From contig NC_051108.1 in assembly GCF_901709675.1 (NCBI RefSeq), forward strand, positions 5,366,631 to 5,430,630: DNA of 64,000 nucleotides, given 5' to 3'. This stretch comes from Syngnathus acus. Its lineage: Eukaryota; Chordata; Actinopteri; Syngnathiformes; Syngnathidae. The translations under genes and the position numbers were made by a program. Positions 50,751-60,640 of this stretch are shown here, one piece after another. Numbering within the stretch: the stretch's first letter is position 1; each line of letters starts with the position of its first letter. The notes beneath the pieces were generated by a model. It made no database searches. It had not been told where the DNA came from and worked only from the letters and a program-made list of their open reading frames with translations.

Positions 50751-51527
50751 TGGCAGTGGTAAGACGCTTTACATAACAGCAGTCGGAAAACAGCTTCGCG
50801 GTCGGAAAGGAAAAAGCCTCAATGGAATAAAAGGAAGCCAGTAAGGGATATAAACACGACTACGATGGTATTGGTGACATTTTAGTGTGAAATAGTGGCT
50901 GTAGAACCCTAATTGTACGTCTTGTCTCAAGACAGTTCTCAAGTAACGGTCTCTTTTACTTACACACGATGACTTCCGGTGTGGAAGTGACGTCATCAAT
51001 CTCTCCCCTTAAAAAAAAAAAAAAATCTTAAAAGCGGAATTCAAATAATTTTCCCGTTTGGTATTAGCCTACAAACAACTTTTGGGTGACTAGAGTTGTT
51101 TTGGTAATATAAAATACAATTCATATTGTACTTTAGTTTATTTGCGGTTCATTTGCAGATGTACAGAAAGTATAAAAAAAAACAAGTGGTTGTCATACAA
51201 TACATAACATGGCAACAACATAGTTTTGCTCAAGACTAGCAGGCAACAATTTTTCACTTCCATGACAGCTCAAGAATTTAGAAAAATGTCACACACAAAA
51301 ATAACATTGTATAAACTAGAGCACAGGAATAATAAAAGTGCAGGGCTGTATTTGTGTTGTGACCTGCATCGGGCATCTCATTATCATCTCAAAATAGTGC
51401 GTCATACATTATCAGGTAAAATTTCAATCTTTCACGTTATAGTGTGGGACCTCAATGGGAGCCGGCTTATTTGTTTGGATTTTTAAACATTGGGCAAATT
51501 TATTGTCAAAGAAATGAGCCAATGCTT
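50751..51527. other. Spacer between cep85l promoter and connexin A 3' end
   Basis: Bases 50751 to about 51000 should contain the cep85l promoter and 5' UTR (minus strand); no TATA was seen. The rest is probably the connexin A 3' UTR. TTTATT, the complement of AATAAA, occurs at 51499-51504 and 51137-51142, giving two possible poly(A) sites for connexin A. Confidence 0.45.
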
Positions 51528-52202
51528 TCATCTTTGCTTGATCTTCAATATCATCAAATGAATCATTTCAGCAATGTTGAGCAGTACAGAGAGGACAGCC
51601 ATCACCAACATAAAAATGATAAACACATTTTTTTCAGTTGGACGGCTAATGAAGCAGTTTGTGTCAGTCCGACAACTTCCGCCTTGGAACGTAATCTTAT
51701 CAGGTATGAGAATGGAACCGTAGATGAAGTACTGGCCCACGATGAAGCCCACCTCCAGCAAGATCTTGAACAGAAGCTGCATCATGTAGCTGACCAACAG
51801 GAAGCCTTTAAGCTGCACCTTGCCATTTTCATCAGAATATTTGGGAGATTTGATTTTCCTGTTGGGGTCAAGATTGTGTCGCCTGATCTTATTCTCTTTG
51901 CGAATAACAAGCAGGACGTGACCCAGATAGATGAATGTAGGTGTTGAGACGGTTAGGATTTGGAGCACCCAGAAACGTGTGTGAGATATGGGGAAGGACT
52001 TATCATAGCAAGCATTCTTGCAGCCGGGGCTCTGGGTGTTACAGTCCATATTTGCTTGTTCATCTCCCCATATTCTGTCTACTCCAGCTGCTAGAATGAA
52101 GATTCTGAAGAGGAACAAAACGCTCATCCAGACCTTGCCAAATATAGTCGAATGTGATTCGACCTTGTCCAACAGCTCTGATAAGATGGACCACTCGCCC
52201 AT
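51528..52202 (-). CDS. Divergent teleost connexin (connexin A), single coding exon
   Basis: This is a four-pass gap-junction subunit of 224 residues. The frame continues 27 codons upstream, but the true start is MGEWSILSELLDKV at 52202, a canonical connexin N terminus, 24 bases inside an exon whose acceptor CCCACAG precedes 52226. Extracellular loop 1 is normal: Cys54, Cys61 and Cys65 (C-x6-C-x3-C). The FPISHTRFWVLQ motif after it and ISRPTEK before TM4 are normal. Loop 2 has only two cysteines (177 and 183); the first of the usual three is replaced, apparently by Phe172 or its neighbour. The C-terminal tail is very short (ends KIKQR), so regulation through tail phosphorylation is limited. 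It is related to the small connexins clustered beside gja1 in fish; the exact orthologue (a Cx32-type name) is not assignable by eye. Confidence 0.9.
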   Translation of the reverse strand: MGEWSILSELLDKVESHSTIFGKVWMSVLFLFRIFILAAGVDRIWGDEQANMDCNTQSPGCKNACYDKSFPISHTRFWVLQILTVSTPTFIYLGHVLLVIRKENKIRRHNLDPNRKIKSPKYSDENGKVQLKGFLLVSYMMQLLFKILLEVGFIVGQYFIYGSILIPDKITFQGGSCRTDTNCFISRPTEKNVFIIFMLVMAVLSVLLNIAEMIHLMILKIKQR

Positions 52203-52367
52203 GATGCCAGCCGATCTTTCACAGGTCTGTGGGAGAAGATGCAAACAGTTATAACATGTTTTTTCTGGCTGTTCAGTGCTCATGCTAGCAATGTTAACAA
52301 ATGATCAACAAAATTGCAGCGGTAATGTGAGACGTAATACATTTTTGATATAGGCTCCAGCACGCCC

Positions 52368-52404
<37 letters not shown>
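52368..52404. repeat. (TAA)n microsatellite
   Basis: About twelve uninterrupted trinucleotide repeats upstream of connexin A; others of this type lie at 55509-55551 and near 3257. Confidence 0.9.
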
Positions 52405-52406
<2 letters not shown>

Positions 52407-53126
52407 CCATAAACATACATACACTGCACACACGTTCAAAAAAAAGAAAATAAATGTTCACCAGATAAAATGCTCTTTTCGCTACCTTCAAACTTGTTTC
52501 AGATGACTTTTGATCAATACATCCATATTCCAAAAAGTTGTAAAACGCTAAAATGTATTCTTTGACATCTGTTTTATCATTTAAAAGGTTGATAAATGAA
52601 TTTACATTGTATTTAAACAATGGTTTTTCATTAAAAGTTATAACGGGTCCTACCTACTCAACGGTTCCTGCTTCCTTCTCTTCTTGTAGTCCCGCTATAA
52701 CGGTTTCACTTCTCTCTTAAAGCTTAGCTTAATTTTGCAGCAACATCAAGTTTATCAAATAGACTCCCTCATGCGTGACGATGACTCAGGAGAACATGAC
52801 ACAATTTCATCACAATTCATCTTATTTACTAGCATATTGCAACAGCTTGCTTTTACAATATGTATGGATAAACTTCCCCCCCCCGTTGTACCGCCTTGAA
52901 GATAACCTCTTGAAACTTACGGAACTCTCAGCTGCTAGAAAGTATTAAGACAACTCCCGGTAAAATGTTTGTGTCTCAAGAGGAACAGGATTTTTTTCCC
53001 CAGAAGCAGAACAATCAGCTGTCGTCCATTGACGACTCAAAGTTCGAGGCTTGGAAAAGAAAACTTTCGTTTATTGCGCATGAGAAACATTTTGATAAAG
53101 ATTTTTGTGAGGGTCATGACAGACAA

Positions 53127-53159
53127 GCGGCCCCCCGACCTTGAGTTTGACACCTGTGC
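53127..53159. repeat. hAT-like terminal fragment
   Basis: GCGGCCCCCCGACCTTGAG followed by TTTGACACCTGTGC is the right end of the family, in the connexin A/B interval. Confidence 0.55.
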
Positions 53160-54233
53160 TTTAGGGAGTCAACTGAGATGTATTGGACACCTGTTCAGTT
53201 GAGTCAGGTTTGATGGTTTCCGAGCACACGTTAAATCACGTACACATTTTCAATAACATTCAATTTTGGGGGACTGAGTTGACAATTCCAGAATGTTATT
53301 TGTGTTCCTTTCCAGGTTACTTTTTTGTAACAAATTCTCATCATCAAAATTCATAATAAAAGGGTGTAACTATGTCTCGGTGTGAGCTATGTCCAGTGGG
53401 AGGTATGTTTACCGAGAGAATAATGCAAGTTACGCAGTTTGACAGGAAACTGGACTGATGAAATTCTTCAAAACAATCACGAGTTAGACACATTGAAAAA
53501 AAGAAGCTGTGGGCGTTATGCTGATGTGAGTCAATCAAACCAAACCCATTTCACTTGGTTGTATTTAAGTCTTGTCCTCGATATTAAACCAATCGATATT
53601 GTGTTTTCTTTTCGACACATTTATTTTTCTACCAAGTTGGAGTGTGTCAGGCAAGTATATTTTTTATGTTTAAATATTTGTTTGGTTTAAATCAAGTAGA
53701 GTATCATGCTTCCTCAAATCGGGCGAGATTGTGCTTTAAAATTGTGCTTTGAGATTTCTGCGCTTGTATTCAACAAAATCTATGCTACAAATATGGATCA
53801 TATCTAGTACTCTAGTACATATGTAGATTAAGACACTTATACCTCTAAAAAAAACATGTTGACATATACATGGTTGAAACATACGGGAGATAAAACTTTG
53901 CATAACATAGGCCTGTATAATTATCAATTTCATCATACTTTTGGTTTGTTTGTTATCCAAAATATGGGAAACAAACATACAGTTGATGATAATGTTTTTC
54001 TAATGCTAACAAATAAGCATTTATTTATTGCTCTTATTTATTTAGTTATTTATTACTTTCATTTATTTATTACTTTCATTTATTTATTGCTCTTATTTAT
54101 TTAAATACAACGGTGCCTTACTCATCACATTGTTGGGAGAAAGTTTGGAATTGATTTACTATTACCTCAAATATTCTTTGTTTGACGTTGACACCAGTAT
54201 GTGTTTTTCTATTTCAGATGTTAGTTATTTGCC

Positions 54234-55097
54234 ATGGGTGACTGGGCGTACCTGTCCAAACTTCTCCACAAGGTCCAAGCTCATTCCACTGTTGTCGGAA
54301 AGATCTGGATGAGTGTCCTCTTTGTGTTCAGGATCTTCGTGTTGAGCGCTGCTGCAGAAAATGTTTGGGGTGACGAATTGTCTGAGTTCTACTGTGACTC
54401 TCTCGAACCAGGATGTAAACACTCCTGCTATAACTGGATGTTCCCAATGTCTTATGTGCATTACTGGGTACTGCAAATCACTTTTGTGTCAACCCCCACA
54501 CTGGTCTACCTTGGCCATGCTGTCTTCATCATCCACAAGGAGAAGAAAATGATCGAGCTGGAGCAGAGCAAAATCAATGGAAACAAACCAAAGACACCTA
54601 AATACACTGATGAAAGAGGGAAGGTGAAAATTAAAGGACTCTTATTTTCCACATACATGACCCAGCTCGTATTTAAAATAATCCTGGAAGTTGGGTTCAC
54701 CATCGGACAGTTCTATGTCTTTGGCCCTCTAAAAGTTGTCTCGGATTTCCATTGTAAGAATTCACCACCTTGTGCTCATGAGAGCGGATCCAGGTGTTAT
54801 ATTTCCCGCCCTACAGAGAAGACCATCTTTATCTACTTTATGCTTGTGGTTTCTGGTATTTCAGTACTTCTCAATATTGTTGAGATGGTGTACCTGCTGT
54901 GTAATAAAAGGTATAGCGCAAAGAAACACCTCGCAGCTCAAGCTCAGGTGCTCACGGCGACGCCGTGTGCACCAACCAAGCCACCATGGGGAACCATGAG
55001 AAACCAATATGGAGGCTTAGGCTACCCTCTGTTGCCTCTCCATCCTCAGGTCACCACGTGCTTAAGCAACGATGATAGTCACATCCACTCAGAGTGA
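54234..55097 (+). CDS. Divergent teleost connexin (connexin B), single coding exon
   Basis: This is a gap-junction subunit of 287 residues. It begins MGDWAYLSKLLHKVQAHSTV, 16 bases inside an exon with acceptor TTTCAG before 54218, the usual connexin gene plan. Loop 1 has Cys54, Cys61 and Cys65 as expected, followed by the altered motif FPMSYVHYWVLQ. Loop 2 has Cys174, Cys180 and Cys188, spacing C-x5-C-x7-C rather than the common C-x4-C-x5-C, followed by the normal ISRPTEKT. The intracellular loop is short, with TPKYTDERGKVKIKG shared in style with connexin A. The tail, about 65 residues, is Ala/Pro/His-rich and has no DDLE/I-type PDZ end. AATAAA lies at 55175-55180. It is a paralogue of connexin A in a divergent pair; orthologue name uncertain. 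Confidence 0.92.
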   Translation: MGDWAYLSKLLHKVQAHSTVVGKIWMSVLFVFRIFVLSAAAENVWGDELSEFYCDSLEPGCKHSCYNWMFPMSYVHYWVLQITFVSTPTLVYLGHAVFIIHKEKKMIELEQSKINGNKPKTPKYTDERGKVKIKGLLFSTYMTQLVFKIILEVGFTIGQFYVFGPLKVVSDFHCKNSPPCAHESGSRCYISRPTEKTIFIYFMLVVSGISVLLNIVEMVYLLCNKRYSAKKHLAAQAQVLTATPCAPTKPPWGTMRNQYGGLGYPLLPLHPQVTTCLSNDDSHIHSE

Positions 55098-55600
55098 AAA
55101 CAAGGGAAACTTAAGTGTACGATTTTTTTTTCTACTGCTGCCTTCAAAGGTTCATGTCAACTTTTTACATTTGAAATAAAATTACATTGAATGTCACAAG
55201 CTTTATTTTAAAGGCCAAATCTTTCATGTGAACTGATGTAAACAGATGCAAGCTACTCTTGTAGAAAGTCCTAAAACTTTATTTGTTGTTCACTGTTCCA
55301 CTTTTACTTGGCTCTGTAATTTGAGGTTGAAGTGCTTGTCAATTATATTGTCCCTGAATATTTCACTTTGAACTATTGAGCAATGTTTGATGTCGATGCT
55401 TCTACTTTAAATCTTTGTAACAAAAAAAAGCACCTCTCGGTGATCCGTGCATTTAGGAGAAATAGAATATATAATAAATAATACAAAAAGTATAAAATGT
55501 ATACAATATTAATAATAATAATAATAATAATGATGATAATAATAATAATACTAATTAATAATAACCTTAACCTCAGTGTCATGGCGATGTCTGATAACAG
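55098..55600. other. Connexin B 3' UTR and simple repeats
   Basis: A polyadenylation signal lies at 55175-55180, followed by AT-rich sequence and a (TAA)n/(TGA)n microsatellite at about 55509-55551. No gene was recognised. Confidence 0.5.
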
Positions 55601-55958
55601 GTAAAATTTCAATTTTCAATCAACGGGAGCTGACCCATTTGTTTGGATTTTGAAACAATTGGGAAATTTACTGGCAAAGAAATGAGCCAATGCTCCTCTT
55701 TCAGCTTTGCCTGATCTTTAATATCTGATGAAACATTTCAGCAATGTTACAGACATAACAGCCATCGGCAACATAAAAATGATAAACATTATTTTTAGTT
55801 TGACAGCTGACAGTTTGTGTCCATCCGACTTCCGCCTTGGAATGTAATCTTATCAGGCATGAGAAAGGAGCCGTAGATGAAGTACTGGCCACCTCAAGCA
55901 AGATCTTGAATAGAAGTTGCATCATGTAGTTGACCAACTGGAGGCCTTTGATCTGCAA
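55600..55958 (-). pseudogene. Truncated, frameshifted pseudogene copy of connexin A
   Basis: Read on the minus strand, this follows connexin A from the end of the intracellular loop (KGLQLVNYMMQLLFKILLEV) through loop 2 and TM4 into the tail. The 3' flank also matches (for example TGTTTGGATTTT and AAGAAATGAGCCAATGCT on +, against 51473 and 51510). The N-terminal half (NT, TM1, loop 1, TM2) is absent. Small deletions just after LLEV and around the second loop-2 cysteine shift the frame. The substituted codon at the missing loop-2 cysteine position (TTC) is the same as in connexin A. Confidence 0.85.
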
Positions 55959-56204
55959 GTTAGGTTAACTTTATTAATTTTATTAAAATGCACTTTACAG
56001 TCAAGGAGGCTCAAAGTTATAACAACTTCCTGGCTACCTGGGATACATTTTAAGGGATCTTAGGAATGTTACCCATTTAGAGACAAAAGTTACTCATATA
56101 GGTTTGTAATCTTTTTCATCAAACTGAAATTTTATGATTTTTACATTCATTCCTCCACATACATTTTCTGTTCTGCTTATTCTTTTCTTGCATTTCATTT
56201 GATT

Positions 56205-56275
56205 TTATGGCCTAGATATCAACTCAATTGAAATTGTGTTTTCTTTTCTACAAATTTAGTGGAAGTGTATCAGAC
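56205..56275 (+). pseudogene. Probable decayed copy of the connexin B promoter/first exon
   Basis: The segment ATTGTGTTTTCTTTTC with flanks CCTAGATATCAACTCAATTGAA and GTGGAAGTGTATCAGAC aligns by eye with 53578-53652 of the connexin B 5' region (CCTCGATATTAAACCAATCGAT ... GGAGTGTGTCAGGC). It lies just beyond the connexin A pseudogene in the same relative order as the intact pair. The splice donor is destroyed and no coding exon follows. Confidence 0.6.
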
Positions 56276-56615
56276 AAAAATCAATAGAAATAATAATAAT
56301 AATAATAAAAATACAACTGCGTGTCTGCAGCAATAAATTAAATTACAATTAGGAATAAATGCATCCCCCTATGTCTTGTTCAGTGAATCATTTTCTAAAA
56401 TTTCTATCAGCGTATTTCGTTGACATTTAAATCAACATGTGTCGTCATATTCCAAGACAATCACGAGGTCCGCTAAGCAAACTCTCAATAGCGCTAAAGA
56501 ATCAAAGTATCAAAGAGTTTATGGCTATGGAAAGTTTTTATTTTTATCGCTGCGTATGCCTCAGTACTGCTTGAGGTAAAAGATACATTTTAAACGCCCC
56601 CCCATTTGCTATTGT

Positions 56616-56797
56616 CCTAATGGAGCGCGAGAGAGGCTTCGGGTTTGACGTCAAGGTCAGGTGACTCCCTCTTTGACGGGACACTTGTATAGGAAGTTTA
56701 TAAATTGAGCTCACTTTCCCGTCTGTTTCCAAACTTGGATGTCAACCTTTCTGAGGAGCGAGTTCCAATTAATCCCGTGTCTCTAATTTACTCTCTG
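56616..56797 (+). promoter_or_regulatory. gja1: Promoter/first-exon copy 1 upstream of gja1
   Basis: A composite TGACGTCAAGGTCA starts at 56646: a palindromic CRE overlapping TCAAGGTCA, the NR5A/ERR-type site. It is followed by AGGTGACTCCCTC and a weakened TATA region (CTTGTATAGG). After about 100 bp a splice donor CTG|GTGAGTTT ends the putative untranslated exon at 56796. This is one of two homologous copies; the other is at 57965-58175. The copy may serve as an alternative gja1 first exon or be a relic. Confidence 0.55.
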
Positions 56798-57964
56798 GTG
56801 AGTTTGAAACTTCCAATGCTGTCTTTTTATTCTTATATTTGCCTCTAAATTTCGTGTGGACACAGAAACACAGAACGGTGCTTTATTATCATAACTTTGA
56901 TTTTGGTTAACTATTTTCTTCTGTGACAAAACGTTCACTCACTAACTGATCCTCATAGAATTTTGGAATGAATGATGTGTTTGAACTAAAGGCTAGTCAG
57001 TTTACAGCTGTTAAATTTATTTATTGTTTGTATCCGTCTCTTATTTTCAGTGTAATTGACTGGAAGCAGCCCACGGTGCGCCCTGCCCACTATTTGGATT
57101 ATTTTGGAGCAGGTGGGTCACCAACCTTTTTCAAACTGAGATACTTTTGGGGTATTAATTATTGCATTTTGATACCGACCGACAATTTGTTTTGTTTTAT
57201 TAGAGACACACTTTTGACAAAAGGAAAAAAAATCCTTTACTCATGTTTTTATTTAAATAATGATTGAAATTCATTAACGTGATGAAACTGATTATATGAA
57301 TGATTTCTCACAATAGTTACAAAACAGTTTTGTGTGTTTGCGCTTGTCTGATCATCAACACGGTATATTTTGAAATACTGTGGCAAAATCAATCCAAGTA
57401 CGTAGCAAGAATTTGTGGTACTTAAGTGATCGTCTGTAGTTTATCAATTTAGCCACTAGATGGCGATATTTACCAGCAAATCGCAATAAGAAAAGTTGAC
57501 AGAAACGAGAGAAACTTTTTGATACATTCATAGAAGCAAACAAAAAAGAGCAAACAATCGACAGGCTTGGCGTGAAACAATACGTTTTATATTCGTTTGC
57601 TGAAACGAGATGGCATATGTTTTATAACAGAATCATTTATGGTAAAATCCAGAAAAAATACATTTCGGCAACATTCAAATCAACAGGTGTCGATGCCGGC
57701 TCCGGATCTTTTTTTTTTTTAATCATTATTAATTTTATGCATGCGTATTTGCATCATATTATAAAGACGTACGATGTGCGTAAAAAAAAACCTACTGCCA
57801 ACTTTTTTTTCTCTCCTCGCAATATGCTTGATGTTAAAGATACATTAAAGTGACAAAACCACATTTTCCTAAAAGTTGTTTAATAAGCTAAACACGTATT
57901 AGTTCTTTCCACTTTCTTGGCTGCTTTAAACTCTTTCGTGTTGGCCTGCCTAACTTTTTTTTTG

Positions 57965-58175
57965 TCCTCATGGAGAACGAAAGGGGCTTCGGTTTTGACG
58001 TCAAGGTCAGGTGACTCCCTCTTCTGACGGGACACTTATAAGGGAAGTTTGATAAGTTAGGCTCAGTTTCCAGTCTGTTCCCAAACTTGGATGTTGACCT
58101 TTGGGGAGTGAGTTCCAATTAACGTAACGGAAAGGGTCCCAACGGGCTCTCTATTTTCCTTTCTGTAACTTTCCA
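57965..58175 (+). promoter_or_regulatory. gja1: Promoter/first-exon copy 2 upstream of gja1
   Basis: This has the same order as copy 1: composite TGACGTCAAGGTCA starting at 57996, AGGTGACTCCCTC, a better TATA-like CTTATAAGG, the shared exon motif CCAAACTTGGATGT, and the donor CAG|GTGAGTTTAAA, with the exon ending at 58175. It is the nearer copy to the gja1 coding exon (acceptor at 60621-60622), and the stronger TATA and donor make it the more likely main promoter. The transcription start is inferred at about 25-30 bp after the TATA-like box. Confidence 0.6.
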
Positions 58176-60622
58176 GGTGAGTTTAAAGCTCCAAATGTTA
58201 TATTTACAACTTTTATTATAAGTTAGCCTCTAAATATTGTGTTTGGACACAAACACAGAGCTGTGTTTTTGCAGCCTTGTAATTTGATTAACTGTTTATA
58301 ATAATAATTTAAATATGCCCCACAATGTTTTCTTCTAAGAAAAAAAAAAAAAACTTTTTTTTTTGTGTGTGGCATTTTGGACCCATGATCCTGTTTGCAG
58401 AACCTTGAAGTGAATGATGTGATTTAATTAAAAGCGTATTTCCAAGTCAGCCCAGTTAGTTTACAGCCGTTAAACAACCTCAAAAAGATTGTTCAGCTGC
58501 TGCAGGAATAGCAGGAAACCTCAAACTGGGACTGTTTTTCCATTCATATCCTGTGTCTTCTGCGCGGGCAATTGTGTTGGATTTGTCTGAGCTGTCTGAA
58601 TCATTTACCGCCAAAGCCACTCATCTAGAAAGTGGCGGGAATTTCTGTCTAATAACTACAAAATTATTTATTGTCTTTAATATCACTTGGCATGATTGAC
58701 TATTCCTATTTGAGTCTCTGACTAACCCTAAAATAACTTATGACCCCCCCCCCCCGCACAACCATCCAGGTTGTCGGATAAGGTGCATTGTTTTGCCCGG
58801 TAATAAATTATAGGAAACATGTGGTGGTAATTTATAGCATGAAAAATGTCTTAAGGTTAACATCCTTCTAAGAAGGGTAGATTTTTGGACAACTGGAAAA
58901 CATTCAATTTTGAATTCAACATTGAGTCAAGAAAACCAGTTTTCTTAATGCACGGTACAAATTATTAATATTTCTGTTTTCATTAGTCTTCCCTCAAAGC
59001 ACTATTGAGTGTGGGTTTGAGTGGTGGAAAAAAAAAAGTGCATTTCACAGGTGTCACTCAGTTTAAAAATGAATGAAAATATGCCCAATTAGGTTGCTCT
59101 TAATGCTTTGCTAAAATATTACATCACTGTAAGCATCGCAGCAATGAGGAAACTCAAGGAGATGCATCCCAATCTTAAACGTCATTAGGTATTGATTGAA
59201 AATTCTGAGTGCGGGTATGTCATGCCTGTGATCAGTCCATGATGCTCTTCTCAGATGAGATCCAAATTCCATGTGCGCCTGTTTAGGTTATAAAAATAAA
59301 TTGTATAGATGGCACTTGCCAGTTGTGTCACAATGCTTAGCACTGCTAAGCTGTCAACAGGACAGTGTGAGCACTTTGGAAAGAAACTCCCAGCAGGGTT
59401 TTCCGGTCTGCTACACACACACACACACTCACGCACTTTTTTTTTTCCTTTGGGATGGTCATTGAAGCTCCATGTCCGCAACAACTTATTTGTGCTTCTT
59501 CACACTACATTTGAAAGAGGTAAAGCACATAAACGTACAAATACAGAAAGAAAACAGAAGCGATATAAATAAATGTTTTTGAAAATAGCAAAAGCAGTTT
59601 GTTTACAAGCATGTTAACTTGACATGGGCACAATGGGAGTGTTGAAAACGAGAGCAGCAGGGAAATACTTAAGCTAAAATCCCCTCATGTGACTGAAATG
59701 TTTTTAATCAAGAGCTCCAACCAGTTTGATCTGGAATAATCCAAAGTGAACACCTTCTATCCTTTTTTTTTTTTCCCACAAATATTATCTTAATGTCATG
59801 ATTCATGGATATCTCTGATTCAAGGTTTTGCTAAGCTTTCTGCATTTATATAATGACTCATTTAATGAGTCACATTGGGTGTTAAGATTGTGACATACTT
59901 TCTCCAACTTACAAGATTGTGTCTGAAACGTGTTTCCTGTGTCTGCTCCCAGCAACTGAATTAACTTGTGTGCTTGTTTCACAAGGACCAATAAACCTCC
60001 AACAATATACAGAAGCCACTAACACTTCATGTTGCCACTACCAAAGAAAATAAAGTCTTCAAAGTAGTTAGAATAATGATCTCGTAAAAATGGGAGTTGT
60101 CTTTTTTTAAATTCCATTTCCATCCAACAGTTCTTACTCATCTTTTGGGGGTAAAAATAGTCTCTGATTTATGCCCATATTTTTTATTTCCTCTTTGCAC
60201 ATTATTCTCTCAACAGCTCTTTTTGAAGAGGGTTCCAAAACAGCAACAAAAAAACAAAGCCAAGGATCAGCAAACTATGCAGAAATAATCATTTGATGCA
60301 ATAGGTGTCAAACACAAGGCCCGGGGGCCCAGATACGGCCCGCCACGCCATTTTACATGGCCCTCAAAGACAAATTATGCATCAACTTCATGTGTCAATA
60401 CAAAAATTGCCAATTGTGTTTGCTAGCTTTTATTAATATCTGAACAGTTTTACTCATCTTTGATTTCAAAACTAGTTATTCACAGTTTGTTGTATATAGC
60501 CTATATATAAGGCGTTGACAATCAAGTTAAACTAAGCATTCATTACAATGGGAGTTTTGATCAGTCAGATAATTTAATTTAATAATTCTTACATATTGAT
60601 GTAATGTCTTTTTTTTTTCCAG
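58176..60622 (+). other. gja1: Putative gja1 5' UTR intron
   Basis: Connexin genes typically have an intron between an untranslated first exon and a single coding exon. This stretch ends in TTTTTTTTTCCAG before 60623. It contains poly-C and poly-A/T runs, a (CA)n repeat at 59412-59429 and a hAT-like insertion at 60299-60485. No coding exon was seen. Confidence 0.55.
60299..60485. repeat. hAT-like element (reverse) near the gja1 coding exon
   Basis: AGGTGTCAAACACAAGGCCC then AGATACGGCCCGCC and the interior AAAACTAGTTATTCAC match the reversed family. It ends about 140 bp before the gja1 splice acceptor. Confidence 0.65.
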
Positions 60623-60640
60623 CGTAGGCTACACTTGAGG

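Larger units (their letters stand above)
52203..54217. promoter_or_regulatory. Divergent control region of connexins A and B
   Basis: The two genes point away from each other. For A (minus), a possible untranslated exon ends at donor TAG|GTAGGA (exon end 52654), and a TGACTCA AP-1-type site lies at 52782-52788. For B (plus), a TATA-like TATTTAAG at 53562-53569 precedes a possible untranslated exon ending at 53650, followed by GCAAGT. The interval also has a (TAA)n microsatellite at about 52368-52404 and a hAT end at 53127-53159. The remainder is AT-rich with nothing else recognised. Confidence 0.4.
56400..58480. repeat. Tandem segmental duplication upstream of gja1
   Basis: About 56400-57020 and 57655-58480 are homologous by eye. 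Anchors include AAATCAACATGTGTCGTC / AAATCAACAGGTGTCGATG, AAAGATACATTTTAAA / AAAGATACATTAAAG, TGACGTCAAGGTCAGGTGAC in both, GCCTCTAAATTTCG / GCCTCTAAATATTG, and GTTTACAGCTGTTAAA / GTTTACAGCCGTTAAA. The offset is about 1250-1450 bp. Confidence 0.75.

Noticed and set aside
51444-51947. Plus-strand frame of 167 codons
   Set aside because: It lies antisense to connexin A, with low-complexity composition and no recognisable domain.
57110-57200. Sequence AGGTGGGTCACCAACCTTTT as a gene or exon boundary
   Set aside because: It resembles another hAT-type terminus (CAGGGGTCGGCAACC class) and has no open frame; the right end was not located, so it was not listed as an element.
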